Notes: generated from the letters alone by a model not told the origin. A stretch of 64,000 nt of DNA from Brucella rhizosphaerae (GCF_002252475.1 NZ_NNRK01000029.1:1-64000), one strand, 5' to 3'; positions 15,577 to 24,508 are shown, numbered from the stretch's first letter. Numbers and translations are program-made.

Positions 15577-17097
15577 TCAACCTCTGGCTGCTTTGAAGAA
15601 AACCTCCGGGCTATCCACTTCGATCAGCTTTTTTCTGTCGATCATCCAGAAACGATTTCCCACATTGCGAACAAAACTGCGATCATGCGAGACAATCAGG
15701 CTGGCTGTCTCATCGCTCAGCAATTCGGCTTCCAGCGCTTCCTGGCCATCGATATCCAGATGATTGGTTGGTTCGTCCAGAATATAGAAATTCGGTTTGC
15801 TCAGTCGCAGAACCAGCATGGCAAGGCGCGCCTTCTGCCCACCAGAAAGCCGGGACAATGGTTTTACCTGCATTTCCAGCGTCATACCTGCACCGGCCAA
15901 CAAAGATCGAGCGCGCTGATCCCCAACATCGAAACGCCTCATGATTGTTTCAAACGGTGTCCAGTCGGCTTTCAACTCGGAAAGTGCCTGATCGCTATAA
16001 CCCAGCACAAGCGATGGCGTAGCCTTGATGCCGAAAAGTGAATTTTCCGGATGAAGAACGGCTTCGCGTACCAAAGTGAGTAGCCGCGTCTTCCCCGTTC
16101 CGTTGGCACCGAGCAAAACGATCCTGTCGCCAGGATTGATCCACAACTGACCAGTTTTATAAAGCGACCGGCCATCAGGCGTCGCAATCTCCGCCTGATC
16201 CAGCACGATCAACGCCTTGGCATGGCTACCACGTCCATCAAGCTTGATCTTACCGGCAGAGCGATCGATATGAGCCGCCTTGGCAGTCTCTTCAATTTTT
16301 TCAGCACGCGCGCGCAGCTGCTTGGTTTTCACCACCAGCAAATCACTACCCGAATTGATGCCTATATTGTTGAGCTTCGCCGCCTGTTTGCGCAGCTGCT
16401 GGACCGTTTTCATGTCTTTTTCAAACTGGCGCGCATCCGCAGCATCAATCTCGTCAAGCGCAACACGAGCCTGACTATAGGGCAACGCAAAGACAAACGA
16501 CTTCTCTGCACGCAGGAAAAGCGTTCGTTTCGTTACGGCATCGAGGAAAGCCCGGTCGTGACTACAGACGATCACTGCTACTGAACGAGGAAGCGCATCA
16601 AGCCAGTTTTCCAGCAAGTTCACTTTCTCCAGATCAAGATGATTTGTAGGTTCATCCAGCAAGAGTATGTCGGGTTCAGAAACCCAGGTCCGCGCCAGAA
16701 GTGCCAACCGTTGCCAGCCTCCGCTCAACTGGCGAATAGTGAGTTCACGCAGCGCCACCGGCACATTCAGATCATCCAGCACGATATCGGCACGCCAGCT
16801 TTCATAATCACGGGCGTCTTCATCCAATCCGGCAAGCACAACATCGTAAAACGACATTTCCATGAGATCATCGGAGACATATTGGCTGACATAGCCGATT
16901 TTCAATCCGCGCGAACGCGTAATGACACCACTTGTCGGCTCGCCCTCTCCCACGATAAGGCGCAAAAGACTGGTCTTCCCACGTCCATTGGCTGCGACAA
17001 TTCCAAGTCGCTCTCCCTCGCCCACAACAAAATCGAGGTTTGCGAATAAGGTCTGATGAAGGGTAAGCGAAAGATTTTGAATAGAAATAAGAGACAT
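15577..17097 (-). CDS. ABC-F family ATPase (duplicated ABC domains)
   Basis: A 506-residue soluble protein with two ABC domains and no membrane segments. Walker A AANGRGKTSL (near 38) and GANGTGKTRL (near 325), signatures LSGGWQRL and LSGGQKARL, and Walker B DILLLDEPTNHLD and FYILDEPTNHLD are intact; a charged linker of ~80 residues lies between. ABC-F proteins act on ribosomes (translation factors or antibiotic protection). The insert is not of a recognised resistance type, and closest similarity appears to be the Uup/YheS-like housekeeping group. ATG at 17097 is preferred to 17124 because it begins the conserved MSLISIQNLS strand. Confidence 0.85.
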   Translation of the reverse strand: MSLISIQNLSLTLHQTLFANLDFVVGEGERLGIVAANGRGKTSLLRLIVGEGEPTSGVITRSRGLKIGYVSQYVSDDLMEMSFYDVVLAGLDEDARDYESWRADIVLDDLNVPVALRELTIRQLSGGWQRLALLARTWVSEPDILLLDEPTNHLDLEKVNLLENWLDALPRSVAVIVCSHDRAFLDAVTKRTLFLRAEKSFVFALPYSQARVALDEIDAADARQFEKDMKTVQQLRKQAAKLNNIGINSGSDLLVVKTKQLRARAEKIEETAKAAHIDRSAGKIKLDGRGSHAKALIVLDQAEIATPDGRSLYKTGQLWINPGDRIVLLGANGTGKTRLLTLVREAVLHPENSLFGIKATPSLVLGYSDQALSELKADWTPFETIMRRFDVGDQRARSLLAGAGMTLEMQVKPLSRLSGGQKARLAMLVLRLSKPNFYILDEPTNHLDIDGQEALEAELLSDETASLIVSHDRSFVRNVGNRFWMIDRKKLIEVDSPEVFFKAARG

Positions 17098-17421
17098 GGC
17101 AATAAGCCCAATTCTGCCAAGCACCGATGAGCAGCTTCCAAAAAGCTTCGATCACTATGCTTGCAAATTTTTGGCTACAGCAATTCAAGCTGAGCCTTCA
17201 GAAAAAGGCAGAAAAAGACCCTTGTTTAAGTCTTAATCGGCCCTGCACAGTTTACTGTTGCAGGGCAAAATCAGGGCCGTACTGACGATGACAATCGTGA
17301 CGCGTCACATCCATCATACAGCCCTCCTTTTCCATGTTTGTCTCTCAATCGGACTATTCCGATTGGCACTTATTAGCAAAGTCATTGCCGCCCTTCAAGA
17401 GCGGCAACCTTGTTGGAAATG
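17098..17421. other. 324-base gap upstream of the ABC-F gene
   Basis: No gene is seen. Two hairpins stand out: CCCTGCA..TGCAGGG (about 17244-17268) and TTGCCGC..GCGGCAA (about 17386-17408), the latter directly after the hom stop codon and possibly ending hom transcription. Neither is followed by a clear T-run on the minus strand. Confidence 0.4.
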
Positions 17422-18741
17422 TCAGCCTGCGCGTTCGATACGGATCATCTGGGGCTTACTGACCAGGTGATCATCCTTGAGGATCGCCTCAAGAGCTTTC
17501 TTCACCGCAGATTCGGTCGTCTCATGCGTAACAAGGATAACCGTCTTGATGCCGTCACTCACGTCACTGTCCATCAGAGGACGCTGAACGATTGATTCGA
17601 GTGAAATGTCATTTTCGGCCATACGCTTGGCGATCGCAGCAAACGCACCGATGCGATCATAGACTGTCAGGCGAATGAAATAGCCACCGGCATGCTTGCG
17701 CATTTTGGCGCGCTTGTAAGGCTGCAACGCCTTCGCAGGCGTGCCGAAAACCGGACCATGCTGGAAACCGGGACGGCTCTTGGCAATATCTGCCAGATCG
17801 CCAATCACAGCCGATGCAGTCGCATTGCCACCGGCACCCGGACCGGAAAGCAGTAGTTCCCCGAGAAGATCAGTCTCAATAGCAACCGCATTGGTCACAC
17901 CATGCACCTGCGCAATGACCGACGAGGTTGGCACCATGGTTGGGTGCACGCGCTGTTCGATACCGGTATCTGTCTTCTGCGCAACGCCAAGCAGCTTGAT
18001 GCGGTAACCAAGCTCATCAGCGGCGCGGATATCGGCCAGCGAAATATTGCTGATGCCTTCAAGGTAAATGTCGTCGGCAGCAATCTGCGTTCCAAATGCA
18101 AGGCTCGTCAGCAGCGCAAGCTTATGTGCCGTATCATTGCCTTCGATGTCGAAAGTCGGATCAGCTTCGGCATAGCCGAGACGCTGTGCATCAGCCAGAC
18201 AATCTTCAAACGAAATCCCCTCTTCCCACATACGGGTGAGGATGTAATTACAGGTGCCGTTCATGATGCCGTAAACGCGCGAAACCGTATTGCCGGTCAG
18301 CGATTCACGCATAGCCTTGATAACCGGAATACCGCCTGCAACGGCTGCTTCAAAGTTGAGAAGCACACCTTTTTCTTCGGCGATCTTGGCGAGCGCCACG
18401 CCATGCTTTGCAAGAAGCGCCTTATTTGCCGTCACCACATGGCGACTTGCGCGCAATGCAGCTTCTACCGATGCTTTTGCCGGACCTTCGTCGCCGCCGA
18501 TCAGCTCAACAAACACATCGATATTAGCGCTCTTCGCCAATTCAATCGGATCGTCAAACCACTCAATTCCATTGAGATCGATCCCACGATCCCGAGTTCG
18601 GTCGCGAGCACTGACAGCAGTAACCGTTACTTGCTTGCCGCACTGACGAGTGAGCATTTCGGCCTTGTCACGTAGAATACGCAACACCGAAGCACCAACG
18701 GTGCCCAGTCCGGCAACGCCGATCCGCAATGCATCACTCAT
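17422..18741 (-). CDS. hom: Homoserine dehydrogenase
   Basis: A 439-residue monofunctional enzyme that reduces aspartate semialdehyde to homoserine on the route to threonine and methionine. The Rossmann motif GLGTVGASVL (residues 10-19) is followed by the catalytic domain with GIMNGTCNYILT and the DVEGNDTA-like FDIEGNDTAHKL, and a carboxy-terminal ACT regulatory domain (about 360-435, FIRLTVYDRIGAFAAIAKRM). It follows the aminotransferase gene by 86 bases on the same strand. Confidence 0.95.
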   Translation of the reverse strand: MSDALRIGVAGLGTVGASVLRILRDKAEMLTRQCGKQVTVTAVSARDRTRDRGIDLNGIEWFDDPIELAKSANIDVFVELIGGDEGPAKASVEAALRASRHVVTANKALLAKHGVALAKIAEEKGVLLNFEAAVAGGIPVIKAMRESLTGNTVSRVYGIMNGTCNYILTRMWEEGISFEDCLADAQRLGYAEADPTFDIEGNDTAHKLALLTSLAFGTQIAADDIYLEGISNISLADIRAADELGYRIKLLGVAQKTDTGIEQRVHPTMVPTSSVIAQVHGVTNAVAIETDLLGELLLSGPGAGGNATASAVIGDLADIAKSRPGFQHGPVFGTPAKALQPYKRAKMRKHAGGYFIRLTVYDRIGAFAAIAKRMAENDISLESIVQRPLMDSDVSDGIKTVILVTHETTESAVKKALEAILKDDHLVSKPQMIRIERAG

Positions 18742-18783
18742 TATCTCGACCTTTTGAATTGTTGGATTTCGATATGGGGAAAC

Positions 18784-18806
18784 AAGGGCCGACAGACGCG
18801 GCCCCT
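18784..18806 (-). terminator. Possible weak terminator between the aminotransferase gene and hom
   Basis: On the minus strand GGGCCG pairs with CGGCCC and is followed by TTGTTT. It lies in the 86-base spacer and might attenuate rather than stop transcription. Confidence 0.4.
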
Positions 18807-18827
18807 GATTTACTCGGTTAAAACCTC

Positions 18828-20051
18828 TTAACGGCGACCTTCGAGCGGAATGACGTTATGCAGGTTCTCGTCCTTGGTAGACAGGAAACGCTTGATGTTG
18901 CGTGCAGCCTGACGAATGCGATGCTCGTTCTCGACAAGCGCGATACGAACATATTCATCACCATGCTCGCCGAAGCCCACGCCCGGAGCAACAGCCACAT
19001 CGGCCATTTCTACCAGCAGCTTCGAGAATTCCAATGAACCCAGCGCGCGGAAACGCTCTGGAATCGGAACCCAGGCAAACATGGTTGCCGCTGGTGGCGG
19101 CACATCCCAGCCTGCACGGCCAAAGCTGTCAACCAGCACATCACGGCGCTGCTTATAGACATTACGCACATAAGCGATATCAGAACCGTCGCCGTTGAGT
19201 GCGGCGGTCGCAGCAACCTGAATAGGCGTAAACGCGCCGTAATCGAGATAAGACTTCACACGCGTAAGTGCCGCAATCAGACGTTCATTGCCAACCGCGA
19301 AGCCAATGCGCCAGCCCGGCATGGAGAATGTCTTAGACATCGAGGTAAACTCGACTGCCACATCCATAGCGCCAGGAACTTCCAGCACCGATGGCGGCGG
19401 ATTATTGTCGTCGAAGTAGATTTCCGAATAAGCCAGATCGGAGAGAATGATCAGATCATTCTTGCGTGCGAAATCAACTACATCCTTATAGAAATCAAGG
19501 GTCGCCGTATAAGCGGTTGGGTTCGACGGGAAGTTGAGGATCAGCGCCAGCGGTTTTGGAATGGAGTGCTTGACGGCACGATCCAGCGCTCGGATAAATT
19601 CTTCATCCGGCTTTGCGGGGATCGAACGGATCACGCCGCCCGACATGATAAAGCCGAACGAGTGAATCGGATAAGTCGGATCAGGACAAAGCACGACATC
19701 GCCCGGAGCCGTAATGGCCTGCGCCATATTGGCGAAACCTTCCTTGGAACCGAGAGTCGCGACAACCTGTGTATCCGGATTGAGTTTCACTCCGAAACGG
19801 CGCGCATAATACTGCGCCTGAGCGCGGCGAAGGCCGGGAATGCCCTTCGACGATGAATAGCGGTGCGCACGTGGGTCCTGAACAGCTTCGCAAAGCTTAT
19901 CGACGATGTTCTTTGGCGTCGGCAGATCAGGGTTACCCATTCCGAGATCTATGATGTCGGCTCCGGCCGCTCGCGCCGATGCCTTCAGGCGGTTAACCTG
20001 TTCAAAGACATAAGGTGGCAAACGACGGACTTTATGAAATTCTTCCGACAT
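18828..20051 (-). CDS. PLP-dependent class I/II aminotransferase (AlaC / LL-DAP aminotransferase-like)
   Basis: A 407-residue fold-type I aminotransferase. The PLP lysine lies in SMSKTFSMPGWRIGF, with upstream FPSNPTAYTA and SDLAYSEIYF binding motifs and a carboxy-terminal arginine in EYVRIALVENEHR. The sequence pattern (RRLPPYVFEQVNRLK start, IDLGMGNPDLPTP) is that of the AlaC/YfdZ group, which converts pyruvate and glutamate to alanine, but Rhizobiales copies are often annotated as aspartate or LL-diaminopimelate aminotransferase. Co-directional placement before hom supports an amino-acid biosynthetic role. Confidence 0.85.
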   Translation of the reverse strand: MSEEFHKVRRLPPYVFEQVNRLKASARAAGADIIDLGMGNPDLPTPKNIVDKLCEAVQDPRAHRYSSSKGIPGLRRAQAQYYARRFGVKLNPDTQVVATLGSKEGFANMAQAITAPGDVVLCPDPTYPIHSFGFIMSGGVIRSIPAKPDEEFIRALDRAVKHSIPKPLALILNFPSNPTAYTATLDFYKDVVDFARKNDLIILSDLAYSEIYFDDNNPPPSVLEVPGAMDVAVEFTSMSKTFSMPGWRIGFAVGNERLIAALTRVKSYLDYGAFTPIQVAATAALNGDGSDIAYVRNVYKQRRDVLVDSFGRAGWDVPPPAATMFAWVPIPERFRALGSLEFSKLLVEMADVAVAPGVGFGEHGDEYVRIALVENEHRIRQAARNIKRFLSTKDENLHNVIPLEGRR

Positions 20052-20179
20052 GATCCTGTTCCAGAAGGGGGTTGATTGAAACGGCGCGTATGCGCCGGGT
20101 TAGGAGCTATACACCTGTTATCGAATCGGGTCGAGACTTGTTACAGTCCTGAAATGAAGCTTTTTTCTTTCGAAAAAGC

Positions 20180-20527
20180 CTACTCTGCTCCGGCTTCGAT
20201 CTGCTTGAGGGTGGCATCTGTTTCTTCCTGCGCCTGTTTGCGCATGGCAGCAGCCTGAGCAGGTGTCAGTGCTGTATTGGAAGAGCGCGTGGCCGCAAGA
20301 CGGGTGCGATCAGAATCAAGCCCAGAAGTAAGCTGTGCTTTTTCTTCCGGGGTAATCTGTGTAGTCGCAGCCTTAGGCATACGGCCAAAGGTTGGATAGG
20401 TATCCGAACGTTTGGCACCTTCCTGCGGCGTACCCTGAAATTCAGGACCACTGGCACAGCCCGCGAGAAACGCCACGGCCGTTGCTGCCAGCATAAGATT
20501 GGCAATCTGCCGCGTGCTCTTGGTCAT
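20180..20527 (-). CDS. Small lipoprotein of unknown function
   Basis: A 115-residue protein with a type II signal peptide and lipobox FLAGC (cysteine near residue 24). The mature part is hydrophilic, Ala/Thr/Gln-rich and probably helical in its second half (TPAQAAAMRKQAQEET). No family is recognised. ATG at 20527 is chosen over 20557 because it gives the usual n-region. A T-rich hairpin (GCTTTTT/AAAAAGC, about 20160-20180) overlaps its end. Confidence 0.65.
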   Translation of the reverse strand: MTKSTRQIANLMLAATAVAFLAGCASGPEFQGTPQEGAKRSDTYPTFGRMPKAATTQITPEEKAQLTSGLDSDRTRLAATRSSNTALTPAQAAAMRKQAQEETDATLKQIEAGAE

Positions 20528-21087
20528 GTTTCCGGTCCCGATCCTGATGTTCTGCATGATGTTCTAAATGCGCTAAATGCGAAACCTAGCCCAACACAGA
20601 TAATATAATGTGAAATGGATAGCACCAACTCGATGCGTCATGTCAACAAGCGAGTTGTGATTGGGGATATTCCACACCGCGAGAAATGGCCATCAGCCAC
20701 AAGTATAACCAAAAATTACAGATAGTAATATTGCGTTATATTGCTGTAATGCGCGTGTAATTTATGCCACCATAAAACACATAGTGCTTTCAATAGTTGC
20801 GTTTGGCAGTTAAAAACCCTAAAAATTGGTTACAAATGTCCATTCGGTGATTTGTACCTTCACGCTTCAATGCGATTACAGATGTGATGTATTCGTTATA
20901 AAGCGCTGAAACTCTTGGTTTATCTACCCCGGTCCAGATGACCGGTTTCTGTGAGTAAATTCGCCATCGAATGATTGAGCGAGACTCACACGGGAGAGCC
21001 AATCTCCCGAAATCAGGCGGGCACGGATTTTTTTCCGCTCGTCAGACTTGAAGGCCACAAAGCTAAGACGTCGATCTGGAGCAGACA
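20528..21087. other. 560-base AT-rich intergenic region
   Basis: No convincing gene is seen between the divergent lipoprotein and M15-like genes. Local structure includes CAACTCG..CGAGTTG (about 20626-20657) and a 7-bp hairpin CGGGAGA/TCTCCCG (about 20991-21009) in the probable leader of the rightward gene. Base composition is visibly more AT-rich than the neighbours around 20700-20920. Confidence 0.5.
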
Positions 21088-22329
21088 TTGAAATTCGCAG
21101 AACCATCGCATCGGACAGCCAGAAGACTACTTTCAGGTAGCGTAGCCCTCCTTGCGCTCGTTTTGTCGTCTTGTACATCTACCGGCAACGGCACGTCGCC
21201 TTTACAAATGACGAACAGCGCCGATGGGTCCATGATTGCCGACACGCTGCAAAGCGCGGCCGATCAAACCATTGCTGCCGAAGCAGCTGCGGAATCAGGA
21301 AAAACTGAGGCAGCAAAGCCAGCCGCCGTTGCAGAAACGAAGTCTGCCGACAAAGATCAGAAGCCAGCAACGGTCACTGCGGCAGCAACTGAAGCCGCAC
21401 CGGCACAGGATGGCTCCATTCAGGTAGCAGCCCTCGCCCCGCAGACGAAGTCTACGTCTCTGTTTGGTATGTTTGGCAAAAAGCCGGGCGAATCTCCTGC
21501 GGCTTTAGCGCCTGCATCTGAACAAACAGAAGCCGCGAAGACCGAACAACCCAAAGAAGAAGCGACAGCAGCGGCTGAAGCAAAGCCTGAAACACCCGAA
21601 GCCAAACAGGCCGAAGCGCCAAAACCTGCAGAACCAGAAAAACCTGTTCAGGTCACATCTCTTTTCGGCTCTACCAAAAATGCCAACGCATATGCCTCGC
21701 CGCAGCGCCCCACAACCGCCGGTCAGGGCAGCATCGCACGCCTCTTCAACGATGAAGCTGCAAGCGGTTCGGGCACCTCACAGAATAAGAAGCTAGCTGT
21801 TGTGCGGCCCGGCGCGAAATCGAAGCAAGAATATAATTATTCGTTGCCTGGCGTACGCCCCAATGGTGGTTTCGAAATCAAGCATCGCAAAAGCATCTAT
21901 GATGACAGCGATATTGATGCCAACGAATATGATGATTACGCTGGCGTCCAGCTGGCATCGGCCCCCGGCCTCGCGCGTCTTGCGCCTAACGGCCTGAAGG
22001 TTCAGCGCGAGACTGTAGATGTTGCCTGCCTCAAGCCGCAGCTTGTCAGCATGTTGAAAACCATGGAACGCCACTTCCGCAAGCCGGTCATGGTGACATC
22101 GGGCTACCGCAGTCCATCCTATAACCGCAAGGTCAACGGTGCCCGCAAATCACTTCATATGATTTGTGCCGCAGCAGACATTCAGATCGATGGCGTTTCA
22201 AAGCATGAAATCGCCCGCTTCGCCAGAAGCATGCAAAGCCGTGGCGGCGTAGGCACCTATTGCCATACCACATCAGTTCATGTGGACGTGGGCCCGGAAC
22301 GCGACTGGAATTGGAGTTGCCGGAAATAA
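21088..22329 (+). CDS. Lipoprotein with carboxy-terminal M15-type peptidase domain (DUF882/YcbK-like)
   Basis: A 413-residue protein with a lipoprotein signal (lipobox VLSSC, Cys29), a long Ala/Glu/Lys/Pro-rich low-complexity region (about 60-190), two short TSLFG segments, and a carboxy-terminal Peptidase_M15_3-like domain (about 305-413). Zinc-site elements are visible: SGYRSPSYNR, SLHMICAAADIQID (His and Asp) and SVHVDVG (second His). Relatives act on peptidoglycan cross-links. The start is the TTG at 21088, with GGAG upstream; no ATG lies before the signal peptide. The Ala/Glu linker probably spans the periplasm. Confidence 0.8.
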   Translation: MKFAEPSHRTARRLLSGSVALLALVLSSCTSTGNGTSPLQMTNSADGSMIADTLQSAADQTIAAEAAAESGKTEAAKPAAVAETKSADKDQKPATVTAAATEAAPAQDGSIQVAALAPQTKSTSLFGMFGKKPGESPAALAPASEQTEAAKTEQPKEEATAAAEAKPETPEAKQAEAPKPAEPEKPVQVTSLFGSTKNANAYASPQRPTTAGQGSIARLFNDEAASGSGTSQNKKLAVVRPGAKSKQEYNYSLPGVRPNGGFEIKHRKSIYDDSDIDANEYDDYAGVQLASAPGLARLAPNGLKVQRETVDVACLKPQLVSMLKTMERHFRKPVMVTSGYRSPSYNRKVNGARKSLHMICAAADIQIDGVSKHEIARFARSMQSRGGVGTYCHTTSVHVDVGPERDWNWSCRK

Positions 22330-22462
22330 TCTGCATCATTAAGCCGGGCATAGGAGCGCGGATTTTTGTTATTTTTCAAAGAGATAACGGCTTTATTCAC
22401 AGCGCGGATATGCGCAAAAACAGCCTTAACCGAGTTTTTTTTAGAAAAGTTATATTAAAGGC

Positions 22463-22491
22463 TTGCGAGTCAGGTTCTTCCTGAATATAAG
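22463..22491 (+). promoter_or_regulatory. Promoter of first tRNA-Glu gene
   Basis: TTGCGA (22463-22468), a 17-base spacer and TATAAG (22486-22491) lie 20 bases before the tRNA. The same arrangement precedes the second copy. Confidence 0.8.
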
Positions 22492-22511
22492 CCCACTCAC
22501 ACCAGCAACAG

Positions 22512-22586
22512 GCGCCCATCGTCTAGCGGTTAGGACAGCGCCCTTTCACGGCGCAGACAGGGGTTCGATTCCCCTTGGGCGTACCA
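22512..22586 (+). tRNA. tRNA-Glu (TTC anticodon), copy 1
   Basis: A 75-base cloverleaf: acceptor GCGCCCA/TGGGCGT, D-arm TCTAGCGGTTAGGA, anticodon TTC at 22545-22547, T-arm AGGGGTTCGATTCCCCT and encoded CCA. It is identical to the copy at 22822. Flanking ACCAGCAA (22501-22508) and TTGCTGGT (22588-22595) are complementary. Confidence 0.97.
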
Positions 22587-22772
22587 TTTGCTGGTATTTA
22601 TTTTCCAAAGACACTATCGATAACATGTAATAGCGAGATCACCTGCTGTGAGGCTTCACGCGTGAACTTTGGAATGACCGCCTTTGACCGGCTCACCTAT
22701 CCCTTTGTTTTCACAGGAAACCTCGCCTGAACCGCAGAGGCAAAATTTTCTTGGATTTTTCTAAAAAAGGGC

Positions 22773-22801
22773 TTGCGCGTCAGAATTTTCCTGCCTATAA
22801 G
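22773..22801 (+). promoter_or_regulatory. Promoter of second tRNA-Glu gene
   Basis: TTGCGC (22773-22778), 17-base spacer, TATAAG (22796-22801), 20 bases before the tRNA; closely matching the promoter of copy 1. Confidence 0.8.
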
Positions 22802-22821
22802 CCGACCCACACCAGCAACAG

Positions 22822-22896
22822 GCGCCCATCGTCTAGCGGTTAGGACAGCGCCCTTTCACGGCGCAGACAGGGGTTCGATTCCCCTTGGGCGTACCA
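22822..22896 (+). tRNA. tRNA-Glu (TTC anticodon), copy 2
   Basis: Identical to the 22512 copy, anticodon TTC at 22855-22857, CCA encoded. It is bracketed by ACCAGCAA (22811-22818) and TTGCTGGT (22898-22905), the latter followed by TTTTGTTTTT, so the outer stem plus T-run may act as the terminator. Confidence 0.97.
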
Positions 22897-23005
22897 TTTG
22901 CTGGTTTTTGTTTTTCTCCCGAAGAATTGATATTTTGTTCCGTGACATCGCTTTCGAAGCAATGTTACGCACTGTCCGTAAAACTTGAAATTGGACAGCA
23001 AGATT

Positions 23006-23290
23006 ATGGCAAAAACCACCGCAATCGTACCAACCACACACGCCAGCCGCTATTTGCAACAGCTTTGCAAACATTGGGCGCACAAGTTCACCGTCGAGTT
23101 CACGCCGGAGCATGGTCGAATCGATCTTGGCGAGAATCGCGTTGTGTTGATGGATGCAAATCCAGAAAACCTGGTAACGACAGTTGAAGCACCTGCAGAA
23201 AACCTCGCACAGATGGAAGATGTTGTTGCAAGCCACATCGTGCGCTTTGCATTCCGCGAAGAGCTGGTTTTCAATTGGGTGAAGCAATAG
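23006..23290 (+). CDS. DUF2218 family protein
   Basis: A 94-residue protein covering one DUF2218 domain: ASRYLQQLCKHWAHKF near the start, HGRIDLGE in the middle and MEDVVASHIVRFAFRE toward the end. The domain's function is unknown; the same domain is fused to a siderophore-interacting reductase at 33687-34793 in this window, which hints at iron or siderophore metabolism. ATG at 23006 gives the canonical length. It follows the tRNA-Glu genes and precedes a palindromic repeat. Confidence 0.82.
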   Translation: MAKTTAIVPTTHASRYLQQLCKHWAHKFTVEFTPEHGRIDLGENRVVLMDANPENLVTTVEAPAENLAQMEDVVASHIVRFAFREELVFNWVKQ

Positions 23291-23295
23291 GCGCT

Positions 23296-23396
23296 AAAGC
23301 GCTTTTCGATCTGATTTAATCAGATCGGCGCTCCAATTGTTTGTTTTTACGCGCATCGTTTCCGAAAACCACTTCACACTTTTCGGGATGCGCTCC
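23296..23396. repeat. Dispersed ~101 bp palindromic element
   Basis: Begins near AAAGCGCTTTTCG, contains ATCTGATTTAATCAGAT and CGAAAACCACTTCACAC plus TTTTCGGG, and ends ATGCGCTC. It is a close match in layout and sequence to 6398-6498. Confidence 0.8.
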
Positions 23397-23519
23397 AGTT
23401 GCACGTATCTGTTCCTCTGAAAAATTGCCCGCGAAATGCCTCGAATAACCTTCTTCGCATCACATTGCGGGCTAAATCTCACGCGAAATTCTCCACCACT
23501 CACAAATGATTTGGTGGCG

Positions 23520-23639
23520 ATGACGATGACCAGTGAAACGAGAACGACGCTTACTTTGCTCAGTGCTGGTCTTATTGCGGCAATGCTCGTCCTTGGTGCA
23601 GATATGAGCTGGGTGGACGTGGCAAAGATTCTGTTCTGA
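23520..23639 (+). CDS. Possible 39-residue single-pass membrane protein
   Basis: A short frame beginning ATGACGATGACC encodes a polar start, one hydrophobic segment (about residues 10-27, [15 protein letters not shown]) and a short polar tail. It ends 34 bases before sfsA. The ribosome-binding site is weak (GGTGG), and no family is recognised, so this may be a real small protein or chance. Confidence 0.35.
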   Translation: MTMTSETRTTLTLLSAGLIAAMLVLGADMSWVDVAKILF

Positions 23640-23673
23640 TCCATCTGCTCAACATACTTGCAACGGCGCATTC

Positions 23674-24393
23674 ATGAGCCTACATCGGCTCATGCTTTTC
23701 CCAACTCCCCTTGTCACCGGTCGCCTGGAGCGGCGCTATAAAAGGTTTCTCGCCGACATTACGCTCGACGATGGAGGCTTTATTACCGCCTCCGTTCCCA
23801 ATACCGGCTCCATGATGGGCCTGACTGCTCCCGGCTCCCGTGTGTGGTTGAGCATCTCTGACGCCCCTCACCGCAAATATCCACATACGCTCCAGATCGT
23901 TGAAGCTGACAACACACTCGTTGGAGTCAATACGGGCCTGCCCAACAAGATTGCAGAAGAAGCCATTCTGGCCGGCATGATTCCCGACTTGAAAAATTAC
24001 GGGCTTCTCAAGCGCGAACAGAAGTACGGTCGCAACTCGCGTATTGATATTCTGCTGGATGATGGAGATCGGCCCCGTGCTTACGTGGAAGTGAAGAATG
24101 TTCACTTCATTCGCACGCCGACCCTTGCTGAATTTCCCGATACCGTTACTGCGCGCGGCGCGAAACATCTCGACGAACTGGTCGATGTGGTATCCGCTGG
24201 CCATCGGGGCGTGATGGTGTTTATTATCCAGCGAAACGATTGCAACCGATTCAGCATCTCGGGCGATCTCGATCCGACTTATGCACGCGCATTTGATCGC
24301 GCACGAGCCGCCGGGGTTGAGGCTTGGGCCATTCGATGCCAAATAACAGCAAATGGCATCGACGCTGAAACTCTGGTGCCAATAGAATATTAG
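23674..24393 (+). CDS. sfsA: DNA/RNA nuclease SfsA (sugar fermentation stimulation protein homologue)
   Basis: A 239-residue cytoplasmic protein of the SfsA family. It has the amino-terminal OB-like part ([27 protein letters not shown]-like [10 protein letters not shown]) and the carboxy-terminal nuclease-like core with VEVKNVHF and [15 protein letters not shown]. SfsA was first linked to maltose metabolism in E. coli and is structurally a PD-(D/E)XK-like nuclease; the physiological role is unclear. Its stop codon overlaps the next palindromic repeat; map follows on the same strand. Confidence 0.92.
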   Translation: MSLHRLMLFPTPLVTGRLERRYKRFLADITLDDGGFITASVPNTGSMMGLTAPGSRVWLSISDAPHRKYPHTLQIVEADNTLVGVNTGLPNKIAEEAILAGMIPDLKNYGLLKREQKYGRNSRIDILLDDGDRPRAYVEVKNVHFIRTPTLAEFPDTVTARGAKHLDELVDVVSAGHRGVMVFIIQRNDCNRFSISGDLDPTYARAFDRARAAGVEAWAIRCQITANGIDAETLVPIEY

Positions 24394-24492
24394 AGCGCGG
24401 CCCGAAAAGTGTGAAACGATTTTCAGGATAAGAAGCGCGTTAAATTAAACGATAGAGTGCGGATTGGATCTGGATTGATCGAAATGCGCTCT
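24392..24492. repeat. Dispersed ~101 bp palindromic element (reverse orientation)
   Basis: It starts AGAGCGCGGCCCGAAAAGTG, includes GTGAAACGATTTTC, and ends AAATGCGCTCT. The core is the reverse complement of the copies at 6398 and 23296. It overlaps the sfsA stop codon and fills the gap to map. Confidence 0.78.
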
Positions 24493-24508
24493 GGAAAGAC
24501 GGATCGAG

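Noticed and set aside
17902..18675. 257-codon open frame on the plus strand
   Set aside because: Antisense to hom, no family resemblance, Cys/His/Arg-rich shadow composition.
20790..21002. 70-codon minus-strand frame in the 560-base gap
   Set aside because: No ribosome-binding site, no hydrophobic or domain pattern, AT-rich chance frame.
22441..22910. Repeated tRNA-Glu stretches as attachment sites of an integrated element
   Set aside because: Only 235 bases lie between the copies, and they hold no integrase or cargo. Conservation is limited to promoter, tRNA and flanking arms, so plain gene duplication explains them.
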